Made by a program: the position numbers and the translations under genes. Source: Alphaproteobacteria bacterium (lineage in GTDB: Bacteria; Pseudomonadota; Alphaproteobacteria; Micropepsales; Micropepsaceae). Taken from it: a DNA stretch of 64,000 nucleotides. Under the pieces are notes generated by a model, which was given only the letters and a program-made list of their open reading frames with translations, made no database searches and had not been told where the DNA came from. Below, in pieces: positions 12,421-21,717 of the stretch; within the stretch, counting starts at the first letter, position 1; each line of letters opens with the position of its first letter. Location: the NCBI GenBank assembly GCA_016783965.1, contig JADHVO010000005.1, forward strand, positions 310,001-374,000, written 5' to 3'.

Positions 12421-13764
12421 TCAGGCTGCCAGCGTCTTGCGCGTTATCGTCCGCACAGCGGGCAAAGCAATTGTGGCCGTGGTTCCGGACCCCACCGAAC
12501 TCTGGATCAGCAGTTCTCCACCATGCAATTCGACCAGCGATTTCGCAATCGACAGACCGAGCCCTGCACCCTCGAAACGTCGCGCCAGCGAGCGGTCGAG
12601 TTGCCGGAACGGTTCCAGCGCCGCCGCGATCTTTCCGGCATCCATCCCGATGCCGCTGTCCTGTACGAGCAACGATATGCCGCCGGACTTTTCTTGCCGG
12701 GCAATGATCGAGATGCTGCCGCCCTCCGGCGTGAACTTGAGCGCGTTGCTGATCAGGTTCGTGAGTGCCTGACGCAGCCGCTGCGGGTCGGCTTCGACCA
12801 GCGGCAGGGATTCCGCAACCTGCGTGTCGACAGCCCGGCCGTCCTTGGTCGCGATCCGCGCCATGGTCACGGCTTCCTCGCATAATGCTGCCATCGGATA
12901 GGCTCGTGTGTTCAACGTGATGGCTCCGCCAGAGAGCCGCGCGACATCCAGCACGTCGCTGACGATCGCCAGCAGGCGGCTACCGCTCGCGTGAATGTCC
13001 GCGGCGTAACTGCGATAACGCTGCGGTTGCACAGTACCCAGCATCTCGTCCTTGATGATCTCCGAGAAACCCAGCACGGCATTCAGCGGTGTCTTCAGCT
13101 CGTGGCTCATGGCGGCGAGAAAGGCGCCTTTCGCACGGTTGGCTTCCTCCGCGTCCGCTAGCGCTCGCCGCAACGCGCGCTGCGCGTTCTGGCGTTCGGT
13201 CACGTCCTCGACCGTACCCTCGTAGCAGATGAGCTGCCCGGACGTGTCGCGCACCGCTCGGGCGTTCTCCGAGATCCAGATTGTCGACCCATCGCGCCGC
13301 CTTATCTCGGAAACAAACGCGCTCACTTGGTCGTTGGCCTGCATCAGGCGCTGAAATTCCCCCCGCCGCGCGGGGTCGACGTACAACTGGTCCGCAATGT
13401 TGGTCAGCCCGGCCTTCAGATGTGCCGGGCTCGCGTAACCGTAGATGCGCGCCAGCGCGGGATTGGCATCGACATAATGTCCATCCGGCGTGGTGCGGAA
13501 AATTCCCTCGATCGCGTGGTCGAAGAAGGCACGGTAGCTCGCGTCCGCGCCACCCAGCCGAACGCGACTTGGCACGGCGAACCGACCTATCGCGAGCAGC
13601 GCAACACCGAGCCCCGACAGAAGTGCGGGCACCGGCCACAGACCTCCCGTCGACATCTGCGCCGCGGCTGCACCGAGCATCATGCCCGCCGTGAGCGTGG
13701 CTAGCGCCGTGCCCAGCCCGCGCTGCCGCGGTACTGTCGCCGCCTTGTCGCTCACCAACTTCAC
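12421..13764 (-). CDS. PAS-domain sensor histidine kinase
   Basis: A membrane-bound histidine kinase of about 447 residues. In order: two N-terminal hydrophobic segments ([16 protein letters not shown] and [17 protein letters not shown]), a PAS/PAC domain ([27 protein letters not shown] to [12 protein letters not shown]), a short coiled linker, the HisKA box [17 protein letters not shown] with the phospho-accepting His, and the HATPase boxes [20 protein letters not shown] and [10 protein letters not shown]. The PAS type with [10 protein letters not shown] suggests a redox or ligand sensor. No response regulator is adjacent, so it is an orphan kinase. Start is uncertain: GTG at 13764 preferred; the ORF extends to 13905 but that part looks intergenic. 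Confidence 0.88.
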   Translation of the reverse strand: MKLVSDKAATVPRQRGLGTALATLTAGMMLGAAAAQMSTGGLWPVPALLSGLGVALLAIGRFAVPSRVRLGGADASYRAFFDHAIEGIFRTTPDGHYVDANPALARIYGYASPAHLKAGLTNIADQLYVDPARRGEFQRLMQANDQVSAFVSEIRRRDGSTIWISENARAVRDTSGQLICYEGTVEDVTERQNAQRALRRALADAEEANRAKGAFLAAMSHELKTPLNAVLGFSEIIKDEMLGTVQPQRYRSYAADIHASGSRLLAIVSDVLDVARLSGGAITLNTRAYPMAALCEEAVTMARIATKDGRAVDTQVAESLPLVEADPQRLRQALTNLISNALKFTPEGGSISIIARQEKSGGISLLVQDSGIGMDAGKIAAALEPFRQLDRSLARRFEGAGLGLSIAKSLVELHGGELLIQSSVGSGTTATIALPAVRTITRKTLAA

Positions 13765-13907
13765 GCGCGTCCCCGTGCGGCATGTCCGCAATGACCGGTT
13801 TCTAGCGAGGAATATCTGAAAACGCGGTTTATCGCGCCGCGAATTGCTTGCCTTTATTCCGAGCATGAGACAGCTTCTTATTTGAGCAATACAAGAGGAC
13901 GGCACGC

Positions 13908-15029
13908 GTGACAGCGCTAGCCATAAGCGGAACTGGCCTCTACACGCCGCCGCATTCGATCTCGAACGACGAACTCGTAACCGCTTTCAACACCTATGTT
14001 CGCAACACCAACGCGGCCAATGCCGATGCCATCGCGGCCGGCACGAAGACGGCGCTGGTGGAGTCGTCCGCTGAATTCGTCGTGAAGGCCTCCGGCATCA
14101 AGGCGCGTTACGTCGTCGACAAGGATGGCGTGCTCGATCCCGACGTCATGTGCCCGCGCATTCCCGAGCGTCCGAACGATCAGCTTTCGATCCTGGCCGA
14201 GATGGCCGTCACGGCGGCACGTGACGCGCTGAAGGCGGCGGACCGCAAGCCGCAAGACGTCGACGGCGTCCTGGTGGGCGCCTCGAACATGCAGCGCGCC
14301 TATCCCGCCATGGCGATCGAGGTGCAGGATGCGCTGGGCATCGATGGCTTCGGTTTCGACATGAACGTCGCCTGCTCCAGCGCCACCTTCGCGCTGCAAG
14401 CCGCGGCCGATATGGTCGCCAACGGTCACGCGCGCGCGATTCTCGTGTGCAATCCGGAGATCTGCTCCGGCCATCTCAACTTCCGTGACCGCGACAGCCA
14501 CTTCATTTTCGGCGACGTCGCGACTGCCTTCTTGGTGGAGCGCGCCGATACCGCCCGCGGCGCCAACAGCTGGAAGATCGTCGCCACGCGGCTCAAGACA
14601 AAGTTCTCGAACAACATCCGCAACAATTTCGGTTTCCTGAACCGCACGGCGCCCGAAGGCGTTGGCAAGCCGGACAAGCTCTTCGTCCAGGAGGGCCGCA
14701 AGGTCTTCAAGGAAGTCGTGCCGATGGTCTCCGAACTCATCGTCACCCACTTGGCCGACAGCGGCATCGCCGCGGCGCAACTCAAGCGGCTGTGGCTGCA
14801 CCAGGCCAACATCGGCATGAACGACCTGATCGCCAGGCGCGTGCTGGGCCGCGATCCACTACCGGGTGAAGCGCCGAACATCCTCGACGAGTACGCGAAC
14901 ACCAGCTCGGCCGGGTCGGTTATCGCCTTTCACAAATTCAGCGACGACCTCAAGTTCGGGGACATCGGGCTCTTGTGTTCGTTCGGCGCCGGCTACTCGG
15001 CCGGAAGCGTCATCCTGCAAAAGCTCTGA
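13908..15029 (+). CDS. Beta-ketoacyl-ACP synthase III family protein (FabH-like)
   Basis: A 373-residue thiolase-fold condensing enzyme. The catalytic triad is visible: Cys in NVACSSATFAL, His in LWLHQANIGMN, Asn in EYANTSSAGS. It is longer than housekeeping FabH (about 320 residues), with an insertion after the first strand (FNTYVRNTNAANADAIAAG), placing it in the longer FabH-like branch that often primes specialised lipids or performs acyl transfer. It may supplement or replace FabH in fatty-acid initiation. GTG start at 13908 preceded by AGAGGACGG. Divergent from the histidine kinase across an AT-richer spacer of about 140 bp that probably holds both promoters. Confidence 0.85.
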   Translation: MTALAISGTGLYTPPHSISNDELVTAFNTYVRNTNAANADAIAAGTKTALVESSAEFVVKASGIKARYVVDKDGVLDPDVMCPRIPERPNDQLSILAEMAVTAARDALKAADRKPQDVDGVLVGASNMQRAYPAMAIEVQDALGIDGFGFDMNVACSSATFALQAAADMVANGHARAILVCNPEICSGHLNFRDRDSHFIFGDVATAFLVERADTARGANSWKIVATRLKTKFSNNIRNNFGFLNRTAPEGVGKPDKLFVQEGRKVFKEVVPMVSELIVTHLADSGIAAAQLKRLWLHQANIGMNDLIARRVLGRDPLPGEAPNILDEYANTSSAGSVIAFHKFSDDLKFGDIGLLCSFGAGYSAGSVILQKL

Positions 15030-15129
15030 GCGCATTCTACGCGCCACGATTTTTACTTCGCAGAGGCGAGGCGACGCTTGCGAATAGGATCGCGACAACA
15101 ACATCGGCACACGTCCGCCCGTTTCGAAG

Positions 15130-15463
15130 GCATGCGCACCGAAAAACGCGCGCCTACACCATTCTTGTTGGCTTCATGCTTGGCGTGCTCGTGACGATTT
15201 CGTCCGTCGGCGCCGGCGCGCTCGGCGTTACCGCGCTGATCCTGCTCTACCCGCGTTCGCCCATCGGGAAGATTGCGGGCTCCGACATCGCGCACGCGGT
15301 GCCGCTGACCCTGCCTGCCGGTGCCGGACATCTCGTAGGTGGCAGCATCAATACGGGCACGCTGGCATCATGATTGCCAGCGCCTTCGCGCTGCGCCGAC
15401 ACAGCGTTGCGCATCGTCCTTGCGCTCACGCTGATGCTGGTAGCGGCCAGGCTTCTCTTCTAA
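15130..15463 (+). pseudogene. Decayed TSUP (TauE/SafE) transporter, C-terminal remnant
   Basis: Not a functional gene. One frame encodes a clear TSUP half, with SSVGAGALGVTALILLYP and GSDIAHAVPLTLPAGAGHLVGGSINTG, then hits a stop at 15371. One frame over, IASAFALR continues the TSUP pattern. After a further 1-bp shift, DTALRIVLALTLMLVAARLLF ends with TAA at 15461, just as full TSUP C-termini do. The N-terminal half and part of the middle are missing. Intact family members move sulfite, sulfoacetate or similar anions. Residues 15030-15129 between fabH-like and this remnant show nothing I can assign. Confidence 0.7.
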
Positions 15464-16329
15464 TGCACCAGGAACACCGGCAGGTCCGCGTGGCTCACGA
15501 CCTGCCGTGTTACACCGGAGAAAAACATCTCTCGCAGGCGATTGTGGCCGTAGCCGCCTGCCACGAGCATCCCTGCACCACCCTCAGAGGCCGCCTTGAG
15601 CAGCACGTCAGCAATCGGTCGATTGCCGCCATCGACCTTCCGCTCTGTCGCTGCGATGCCTTGCAGCTTCAGATAGGCGCACACGTCCGAGCAGCCGATC
15701 GGCTCGTCCTTGCCGCGCGTGACACTGAGGATTTCCACCGACTGCGCGCATTTCAGGAATGGCAACGCGGCGGTGACGGCGTGGGCCGAGGCCACGCTGT
15801 CGTTCCAGGCAACCGACACTTTTTTCATGCAGAAGCTCGAGGGCGCCGCCTGTGCGCTGAGCAGCACCGGCCTGCCGGTCTCAAGCAACGTCGCCTCGAA
15901 AGCTTCCGTCAGCCCGGGCCGATCGCCCTCCTTCAGCGCCCCAAACACCACCAGGTCCGACAGACGTGCCGCCAACGTCACCTGATCGGCGAAATTGCCC
16001 GTGACTTCCCGAAAGGATGCTGTCGGCGCGCTGCCCAACTCCGGCACATCCTGTACGGCCGCGCCGGCCTCTTTTGCAGCGGCCTGCAACGAGGCCCTGG
16101 CAACCTTGATCGCCTCATCCGACGCCTTCTTGGAGGCGTCTGCGATCTCCTGCATCACGTTCGCAGAGACGCTCTCGCCGTAGAACGGCACGGCTTCCGT
16201 CGCATCGGGCCGCACGAATAGCGCCGCAACGTGGGCATTGAACGGCCGGGCTGCGGCGAAGGCGCTTGAGAGCACGGTATGATCGCGCGCACCGCCCGTG
16301 AGCGGCGCCAGAATCTTAACGAACGTCAT
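15460..16329 (-). CDS. Universal stress protein with two UspA domains
   Basis: A 289-residue tandem Usp protein. Domain 1 begins MTFVKILAPLTGGARD; domain 2 begins near KKVSVAWNDSVASAHAV, with an ATP-binding-loop-like end GGYGHNRLREMFFSG followed by PVFLVH. Proteins like this bind nucleotides and help survival under stress or growth arrest in the cytosol. Start at 16329 is chosen from GGGAG upstream and the canonical Usp first strand; the ORF opens at 16404. It meets the TSUP remnant tail to tail. Confidence 0.88.
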   Translation of the reverse strand: MTFVKILAPLTGGARDHTVLSSAFAAARPFNAHVAALFVRPDATEAVPFYGESVSANVMQEIADASKKASDEAIKVARASLQAAAKEAGAAVQDVPELGSAPTASFREVTGNFADQVTLAARLSDLVVFGALKEGDRPGLTEAFEATLLETGRPVLLSAQAAPSSFCMKKVSVAWNDSVASAHAVTAALPFLKCAQSVEILSVTRGKDEPIGCSDVCAYLKLQGIAATERKVDGGNRPIADVLLKAASEGGAGMLVAGGYGHNRLREMFFSGVTRQVVSHADLPVFLVH

Positions 16330-16381
16330 GGGGCGTCTCCCGTGGGACGAGAAGAAAACGCGGAACCGAAACGCAGCGTTC

Positions 16382-18787
16382 CTAGAACCGCCACCATCCG
16401 TCAAGATGTACCGGCTTCAGCACGCGCGGCCGGGCAAAGTCGATCAGGCGTTCGCGCACCAGCCGGTTGAAGCTTCCTCGGGGAAATGTGCCGTCGCGCC
16501 GGCGCGACCCGGCAGGCATCCCGGTGAGCACCTCGATTGCCTCGTCGACCGTATCGAGCGCGTAGACGGCAAACCGCCCGTCCCGCACCGCCTGGACCAC
16601 ATCCTCGCGCAGCATCAGGCTCACGAGGTTCGCCTTGGGAATGATGACGCCATGGTGACGGCCAAGCCCGCGCGCCGCGCAGACATCGAAGAAACCCTCG
16701 ATCTTCTCGTTCGCGCCGCCGATCGGCTGCATCTCGCCATGCTGATTGACCGATCCGGTGATCGCAATTCCCTGCCGTGTAGGCACGTCGGCGATGGCCG
16801 ACAGGATAGCGATCAGTTCGGCCGCAGCAGCGCTGTCCCCGTCGATCGCCCCATAGGACTGCTCGAACGCCACACTGGCCGAGACGGACAGCGGCCGTCC
16901 GATGGCATAGGCACCGTTCAGATAGCCGGACAGGATCTGTACGCCTTTCACATGGCTCGGTCCGGCGAATCTCGCGAGCCGTTCGATGTCGATGACCCGT
17001 CCATCGCCAGGCGCCACGCGCGCCGTGATTCGTGCCGGCACACCGAAAGCAAAGCCGGCGGCGCTCAGCACCGTCAGTCCGTTGACCTGTCCGGCACGTG
17101 CGCCGTCTGTATCGATGAACACGATCCGCCGCTGGATCAGCTCATGCTCAAGCGCCTTGAGCCGCCCGGACCGGTCGTCCCGCGCCGCCACCGCGCGCGC
17201 GATATCGGCGGCCGAGATCAGCGAACGGCCGTCAAGCGCCGCATAGTGATCGCCCTCGCGCACGATGTCGGCCAGCCGCCCCAGCCGCACGCTGACCTTT
17301 TCGGCATCGCCCGCCTGCCGCGACGCCTCGTCGAGCAGTCGCGCCGCGCCAGCCGTATCGAGATGCTTGAGCCCATCGGTCCGCGCGATGGATGCCATTG
17401 TGAACAGCAGGTCGGCACAGTTCTCCTCGGTGCGAAGCGCAGTCGTCGAGAAGTCCGCCTGCACCTTGAACAGGTCGGCAAATTCCGGATCAAACTGGCA
17501 AAGCCGGTGATAGACCCAGGGCTCGCCGAACAGGACGATCTTGACGTCCAGCGGGAGCGGTTCCGGCTGGATCGTCACCGTCTGGGTCCGGTCTAGAATG
17601 TCCGCGACACTCTCGATCTTCACCTGCCGCGCCTTGAGCGCCCGCTTCAGCGTCTCCCACGACAGCTCCTGCCGGAACAGGTCCATCGCGTCGATCAGCA
17701 GGAAGCCGCCATTGGCGCAATGCAGCGCACCCGGCTTGATGAACATGAAGTCCGTGACAACGGTCATCAGCACCGGCACATGTTCGATCTTGCCGATCAG
17801 GCTGGTGACGGAAGGCAGCCCAAGCGTCACGACCGGCGCGCCGCCGGCGCCGCCGTTGTCGACGATCAGGTTCACTTCATAGCGGTGGAACACGCCGCCT
17901 TCCCGGCGGCTTCGCTCATCCGTCTCGCCGCGCGCGACGGCCTGGAGCAGATCGATCTGCGCCACGGCATCCCGGAAGACCGCCTCGATGTACGCATGTG
18001 CCTCGCGGTGTCCGGCGTAGCGCTGCGAAAGCGGTGCGGCCAGGGCGCGCAGGGCGTGCTCTCCCATCTCGCGATCGATCTGCGATACGTGTTCCAGCGT
18101 CGCCTGCCGCAGCCGCTCCAACCGCTCCACCGCCTTTTCGAGCGCGGCACGCAGTTCGCGCACGCGGCCAAGCAGACGGTCCCGTTCGGCCTTCGGCGTG
18201 GCGCGATATTCGTCTTCGGACAGCACAAGCCCGTCTCGCGAAGGCCGGAAATCGAAGGCGCCTTCACCGCGCTCGACCAGCGCAAGACCGTGGATGTCGG
18301 CCTGCTTGCGCAACAGCTCGAACGTGCTCTCTGCGGTAACATGGAATTCCTCTTCCAGAGCCGCGCGCCGCTGCCGGTAGTCGTCGCCTTCGAACAGCTT
18401 GGGCATCGCGCCTTTCAGCGAGTCCGTGAACTCCTGCATTGCCGCCCTGAACTTCGCGCCCTCGCCGGCCGCAAAGCGCAATGCGCACGGTCGGTGCGGT
18501 GCCGCGAAGTTGTGGACGTACGCGATGTCCTGCGCCGCCGGCATGGAGGCCGCCAGCCGCTTCAGGGCACGGCTCACCGCGGCGCGCTTGCCCGTGCCCG
18601 TCGGACCCGTGACGAAGATATTGTAGCCGGCCTGGGCCATGCCCGCGCCGAAGTGGAGCGCCCGCATGGCGCGGTCCTGCCCCACGGGACCCACCGGCTC
18701 CGGCAGGGTATCTGTCGTCTTAAAGGGCAGCTGCGTCGGATCCGTCACCCGCCGCAGCTTCTCCGCCCCCAGGGGCTTGATGCTCAT
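16382..18787 (-). CDS. Lon-family AAA protease (LonC/YcbZ-like, AAA_32 type)
   Basis: An 801-residue ATP-dependent protease homologue of the short-N-domain group exemplified by E. coli YcbZ. N-terminal AAA part: GPTGTGKRAAVSRAL, where the residue after the Walker Lys is Arg rather than Ser/Thr, and a Walker B-like GGFLLIDAMDLF. A long helical insert (about 180-300) and a second ATPase segment follow. The C-terminal Lon S16 domain carries the Ser/Lys dyad in GDSAAAAELIAILSAI and GGANEKIEGFF. Start at 18787 is supported by GGGGA about 7 nt upstream; the ORF extends 42 codons further without support. Degradation targets unknown. Confidence 0.88.
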   Translation of the reverse strand: MSIKPLGAEKLRRVTDPTQLPFKTTDTLPEPVGPVGQDRAMRALHFGAGMAQAGYNIFVTGPTGTGKRAAVSRALKRLAASMPAAQDIAYVHNFAAPHRPCALRFAAGEGAKFRAAMQEFTDSLKGAMPKLFEGDDYRQRRAALEEEFHVTAESTFELLRKQADIHGLALVERGEGAFDFRPSRDGLVLSEDEYRATPKAERDRLLGRVRELRAALEKAVERLERLRQATLEHVSQIDREMGEHALRALAAPLSQRYAGHREAHAYIEAVFRDAVAQIDLLQAVARGETDERSRREGGVFHRYEVNLIVDNGGAGGAPVVTLGLPSVTSLIGKIEHVPVLMTVVTDFMFIKPGALHCANGGFLLIDAMDLFRQELSWETLKRALKARQVKIESVADILDRTQTVTIQPEPLPLDVKIVLFGEPWVYHRLCQFDPEFADLFKVQADFSTTALRTEENCADLLFTMASIARTDGLKHLDTAGAARLLDEASRQAGDAEKVSVRLGRLADIVREGDHYAALDGRSLISAADIARAVAARDDRSGRLKALEHELIQRRIVFIDTDGARAGQVNGLTVLSAAGFAFGVPARITARVAPGDGRVIDIERLARFAGPSHVKGVQILSGYLNGAYAIGRPLSVSASVAFEQSYGAIDGDSAAAAELIAILSAIADVPTRQGIAITGSVNQHGEMQPIGGANEKIEGFFDVCAARGLGRHHGVIIPKANLVSLMLREDVVQAVRDGRFAVYALDTVDEAIEVLTGMPAGSRRRDGTFPRGSFNRLVRERLIDFARPRVLKPVHLDGWWRF

Positions 18788-18904
18788 GTGGTCCCCGACG
18801 CCGGCGATTTTCCGGCTGTACGGCGGGACTATATCGACGGGTGTTTCGCGCCTCGCACGCCAACGCGGTTTAGGGTAAACACGCGGCCCGCTTGCAGGAG
18901 TCCC

Positions 18905-19492
18905 ATGTCCCACCCACCCACGCGCGCCTGGCAGCGCATGCTGAGCGGCCGCCGCCTAGATTTGCTCGACCCGTCGCCGCTGGATGTCGAGATCGAGGAT
19001 ATTGCCCACGGACTCGCCCGCGTCGCCCGCTGGAATGGTCAGACCAAGGGCGAGCATGCCTTCTCGGTCGCACAGCACTGCCTCCTGGTCGAACGGATCG
19101 TCTCCGAGCTTCGGCCCGGCCTTACCCGTGAAGCCCGGCTTGCGGCCCTTCTCCACGACGCTCCTGAATATGTTATCGGTGACCTCATTTCTCCATTCAA
19201 AGTAGCAATTGGCATTGATTACAAAGCTTTGGAGAACAGACTTCAGAATGCAATTCACCTGCGTTTCGGCCTGCCCGCGACCCTAAATCCGACATTAACG
19301 AAGCTTTTCAAGAGGGCCGATCTCATCGCCGCCTTCTTTGAGGCCACGCAGCTCGCAGGCTTTGAGATGGAGGTCGCGCGCAAGCTCTTCGTGGTTCCTC
19401 CGGCCCTGATGAAGACACCCCGGCTGGTTCCCCTCGCAACCGCCGAGGCCCAAGCCCAATTTCTGGACAGGTTTAAAAGGCTGGCAGGCTGA
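18905..19492 (+). CDS. HD-domain phosphohydrolase (YfbR-like)
   Basis: A 195-residue HD-superfamily hydrolase, likely metal-dependent and acting on a nucleotide or other phosphomonoester. The metal-binding pattern is visible: GEHAFSVAQHCLLV (first His) and AALLHDAPEYVIGD (HD pair), with KRADLIAAFFEA supplying the distal Asp. Start ATG at 18905 is preceded by AGGAG at 4-nt spacing. It heads a co-directional run with a tyrosine phosphatase, NadQ and DUF1697 genes, so a nucleotide or NAD-related role is possible (inference). Bases about 19170-19310 are distinctly less GC rich than the rest. Confidence 0.85.
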   Translation: MSHPPTRAWQRMLSGRRLDLLDPSPLDVEIEDIAHGLARVARWNGQTKGEHAFSVAQHCLLVERIVSELRPGLTREARLAALLHDAPEYVIGDLISPFKVAIGIDYKALENRLQNAIHLRFGLPATLNPTLTKLFKRADLIAAFFEATQLAGFEMEVARKLFVVPPALMKTPRLVPLATAEAQAQFLDRFKRLAG

Positions 19493-19530
19493 CGCCTTCC
19501 ACTCGTCACGATCCTTCGCTAGCAAGGAGC

Positions 19531-20049
19531 ATGTCGCGCATCCTGGTCACGCCGCTATCCGCCGTTGACGACGTCATCCGGTCCCACCGGCCGTCGCACT
19601 TGATCACCCTGCTCTCGCCGGAGCACATGATCGAGACGCCGCAAGGCTTCCCCCCCGAGCGCCACCTTCGCCTCGGCATCAACGACGTGGTCGATGTCGC
19701 GGCCGGCGAGAACCCTCCGCTGAAGGAACATGTTGCGCAGCTGCTGGCATTCACCCGCGACTGGCCCGCCGAGGCGCCGATCCTGGTGCATTGCTGGGCC
19801 GGCATCAGCCGGTCCATGGCAGCAAGCTACATCATCCTGTGCGACCGGCTCGGCCACGGCAGCGAGTTCTTCGCCGCAAAGGCCATCCGCAGCCGCGCCC
19901 GCCACGCCTATCCCAACGCGCTTCTGGTTCAATATGCCGACGACCTTCTGGGGCGGCAGGGACGGATGATCGATGCCGTCCGCAGCATTGGCGCCGGCGC
20001 CCTCGCTGCGGAAGGTGAAGTGGTCGAGTTGCCACTGGTGGGCCTGTGA
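19531..20049 (+). CDS. Dual-specificity / tyrosine phosphatase-like protein
   Basis: A 172-residue cysteine phosphatase homologue. The P-loop HCWAGISRSMAASYI fits CX5R with the following Ser, and an aspartate-bearing loop upstream (GINDVVDVAAGENPP) could provide the general acid. No signal peptide, so cytosolic. AAGGAG precedes the ATG. Its stop overlaps the start of nadQ by 4 bp (ATGNNN overlap at 20046-20049), indicating one transcript. Substrate may be a phosphoprotein or a small phosphorylated metabolite. Confidence 0.85.
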   Translation: MSRILVTPLSAVDDVIRSHRPSHLITLLSPEHMIETPQGFPPERHLRLGINDVVDVAAGENPPLKEHVAQLLAFTRDWPAEAPILVHCWAGISRSMAASYIILCDRLGHGSEFFAAKAIRSRARHAYPNALLVQYADDLLGRQGRMIDAVRSIGAGALAAEGEVVELPLVGL

Positions 20050-21005
20050 GCGCCAAGCTCAACCATGTCGTGAGCATCGGGCTGTCCGCGGCTATCGTCT
20101 CGGTGGCCAACGAGCGGCCCTGCGTCCTGGTCGTCCATCACGACGGCAAGGAAGATGCGCTGCCTTTCGGCCCGTTCGATCCCTTGAATCACCGCACGCT
20201 CGACAGCGGCTTGCGCCGTTGGGTGGGCGAGCAGACACAGCTCGATCTTGGCTATGCCGAGCAGCTCTACACATTTGGCGACCGCGGGCGCCATCTGCCC
20301 ACGCCCGACGAAGGCGCGCGCGTCGTGTCGGTCGGCTATCTGGCGCTGACGCGCCAGGCGGGCGCTCTCAAGGTCGCCGACACGCAGTGGAGCGACTGGT
20401 ACAAGTACTTCCCGTGGGAGGATTGGCGCGAAGCAAAGCCCACGGTCATAGATGATGTCATCGCCCCGGCGCTGCGCCAGTTCGCGAGAGCCGCAACCGG
20501 CACCGAAGCCTCCGACCAACGCCGCGAACGCATCCGTCTGTGCTTCGGCTTCGACGGCCTCGCCTGGGACGAAGAGAAAGTCCTCGAACGCTACGAACTG
20601 CTTTACGAAGCCGGTCTCGTGCAAGAAGCCCTGCGCGACGGCCGCGCGCCCATTGCAAAGGCCGCGCCGCTCGGTGTGAGCATGACCTTCGACCACCGCC
20701 GCATTCTCGCCACCGCCATCGCCCGTCTGCGTGGCAAGATGAAATACCGTCCCGTGGTGTTCGAGCTGATGCCGCCGAGCTTCACGCTGCTCGAGCTTCA
20801 GCGCACCGTCGAAGCCCTTTCGGGTATTCGTCTGCACAAGCAAAATTTCCGCCGGCTGGTCGAGGACCAGGGCCTTGTCGAAGGTACCGGCAGGGTCGCC
20901 ACACAATCACGCGGTCGCCCCGCCGAACTCTTCCGCTTCCGCCGCGAGGTCCTGCGCGAGCGCCCGGCGCCTGGCGTGCGTCTCGGTGCAAGGAAGGCCG
21001 GATGA
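20046..21005 (+). CDS. nadQ: NAD biosynthesis regulator NadQ-type (Nudix-like plus winged helix)
   Basis: A 319-residue protein that looks like the alphaproteobacterial NAD regulator NadQ, related in plan to NrtR. The N-terminal half is Nudix-like (LSAAIVSVANERPCVLVV, LPFGPFDPLNHRTL, LRRWVGEQTQLDLGYAEQLYTFGDRGR) but lacks a recognisable catalytic GX5EX7REUXEEXGU box, so it likely senses an NAD metabolite. The C-terminal half (KMKYRPVVFELMPPSFTLLELQRTVEAL to GRPAELFRFRREVL) is a winged helix. It lies 1.5 kb upstream of nadABC, whose upstream region holds two copies of a palindrome suitable as its operator. Family call from recognition; operator assignment is inference. Confidence 0.8.
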   Translation: MSAKLNHVVSIGLSAAIVSVANERPCVLVVHHDGKEDALPFGPFDPLNHRTLDSGLRRWVGEQTQLDLGYAEQLYTFGDRGRHLPTPDEGARVVSVGYLALTRQAGALKVADTQWSDWYKYFPWEDWREAKPTVIDDVIAPALRQFARAATGTEASDQRRERIRLCFGFDGLAWDEEKVLERYELLYEAGLVQEALRDGRAPIAKAAPLGVSMTFDHRRILATAIARLRGKMKYRPVVFELMPPSFTLLELQRTVEALSGIRLHKQNFRRLVEDQGLVEGTGRVATQSRGRPAELFRFRREVLRERPAPGVRLGARKAG

Positions 21006-21541
21006 TCCAGGTAGGCTTGCTGCGTGCGGTGAACGTTGGCGGCAATGCGAAGGTGCCGATGGCCGATCTGCGCGCGATGGCAGAGAAGATCGGCCTCAAG
21101 AATGCGCGCACGCTGCTCGCAAGCGGCAATCTCGTCTTCGATGCCGGCGCACGCACGCCGGCCGCCAGCGAGAAGCTGCTTGAGTCCGCCTGCGCAAAGA
21201 CTTTCGGCCTCAAGACCGACATCTATGTCCGAAGTCACGCAGAGCTGAAGACCATCATCGCGCGCAATCCGTTCGAGAAGGAAGCCGAGGATGATCCCAG
21301 CCACCTCGTCGTTCTCTTCATGCGCGATGCGCCCGGCGCCAAGGCCTTCGGCGCGCTTCAGAACTGGATCAAGGGCAGCGAACAGGTTCGCGGCGATGGC
21401 AATCACGCCTATATCGTTTATCCGGACGGTATCGGCATGTCGAAGCTCACCCCAGGCGTCATCGAACGTCACCTCGGCTGTGCCGGCACCGCCAGAAACT
21501 GGAACACCGTCGGCAAGCTGGCCGCTCTGTCCGTAGGCTGA
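21002..21541 (+). CDS. DUF1697 family protein
   Basis: A 179-residue DUF1697 protein: LLRAVNVGGNAKVPMADLRAM, LLASGNLVFD, and VVLFMRDAPGAKAF are the family blocks, and the C-terminus GTARNWNTVGKLAAL matches the conserved TxRNWxT signature. Function of the family is unknown. The ATG at 21002 overlaps the nadQ stop (ATGA), so it is translationally coupled to the regulator and is the last gene of the HD-phosphatase-nadQ run. Confidence 0.88.
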   Translation: MIQVGLLRAVNVGGNAKVPMADLRAMAEKIGLKNARTLLASGNLVFDAGARTPAASEKLLESACAKTFGLKTDIYVRSHAELKTIIARNPFEKEAEDDPSHLVVLFMRDAPGAKAFGALQNWIKGSEQVRGDGNHAYIVYPDGIGMSKLTPGVIERHLGCAGTARNWNTVGKLAALSVG

Positions 21542-21551
21542 GGATTGGGGA

Positions 21552-21668
21552 ATGTTGCTCGAAGCCACTGCCGAGGCGCTCGACGACGAACAAATTCTGC
21601 CGAACACCGGCGATTCGATCTCACGGCCGGTGAGCGAAAGCCCCTGTGCCGTCACTGGCAGCAAGTAG
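21552..21668 (+). CDS. Possible 38-residue ORF
   Basis: A short ORF, too short for the supplied track, starting ATG 11 bp after DUF1697 with GGGGA upstream and encoding MLLEATAEALDDEQILPNTG and a further 18 residues ending GSK. The composition is coding-like, but the family is unknown. It might be a leader peptide, the tip of a lost gene, or chance. The rest of 21542-21717 shows no other feature I can support. Confidence 0.25.
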   Translation: MLLEATAEALDDEQILPNTGDSISRPVSESPCAVTGSK

Positions 21669-21717
21669 TTCGGATCGCGATAGAACGGGGAGCGCTGCGC
21701 GCCGGCAACGTCGTTGG

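Noticed and set aside
13765-13905. 46-residue upstream part of the histidine kinase ORF
   Set aside because: Contains AT-richer, non-conserved sequence right up to the divergent FabH-like start; more likely the shared promoter region.
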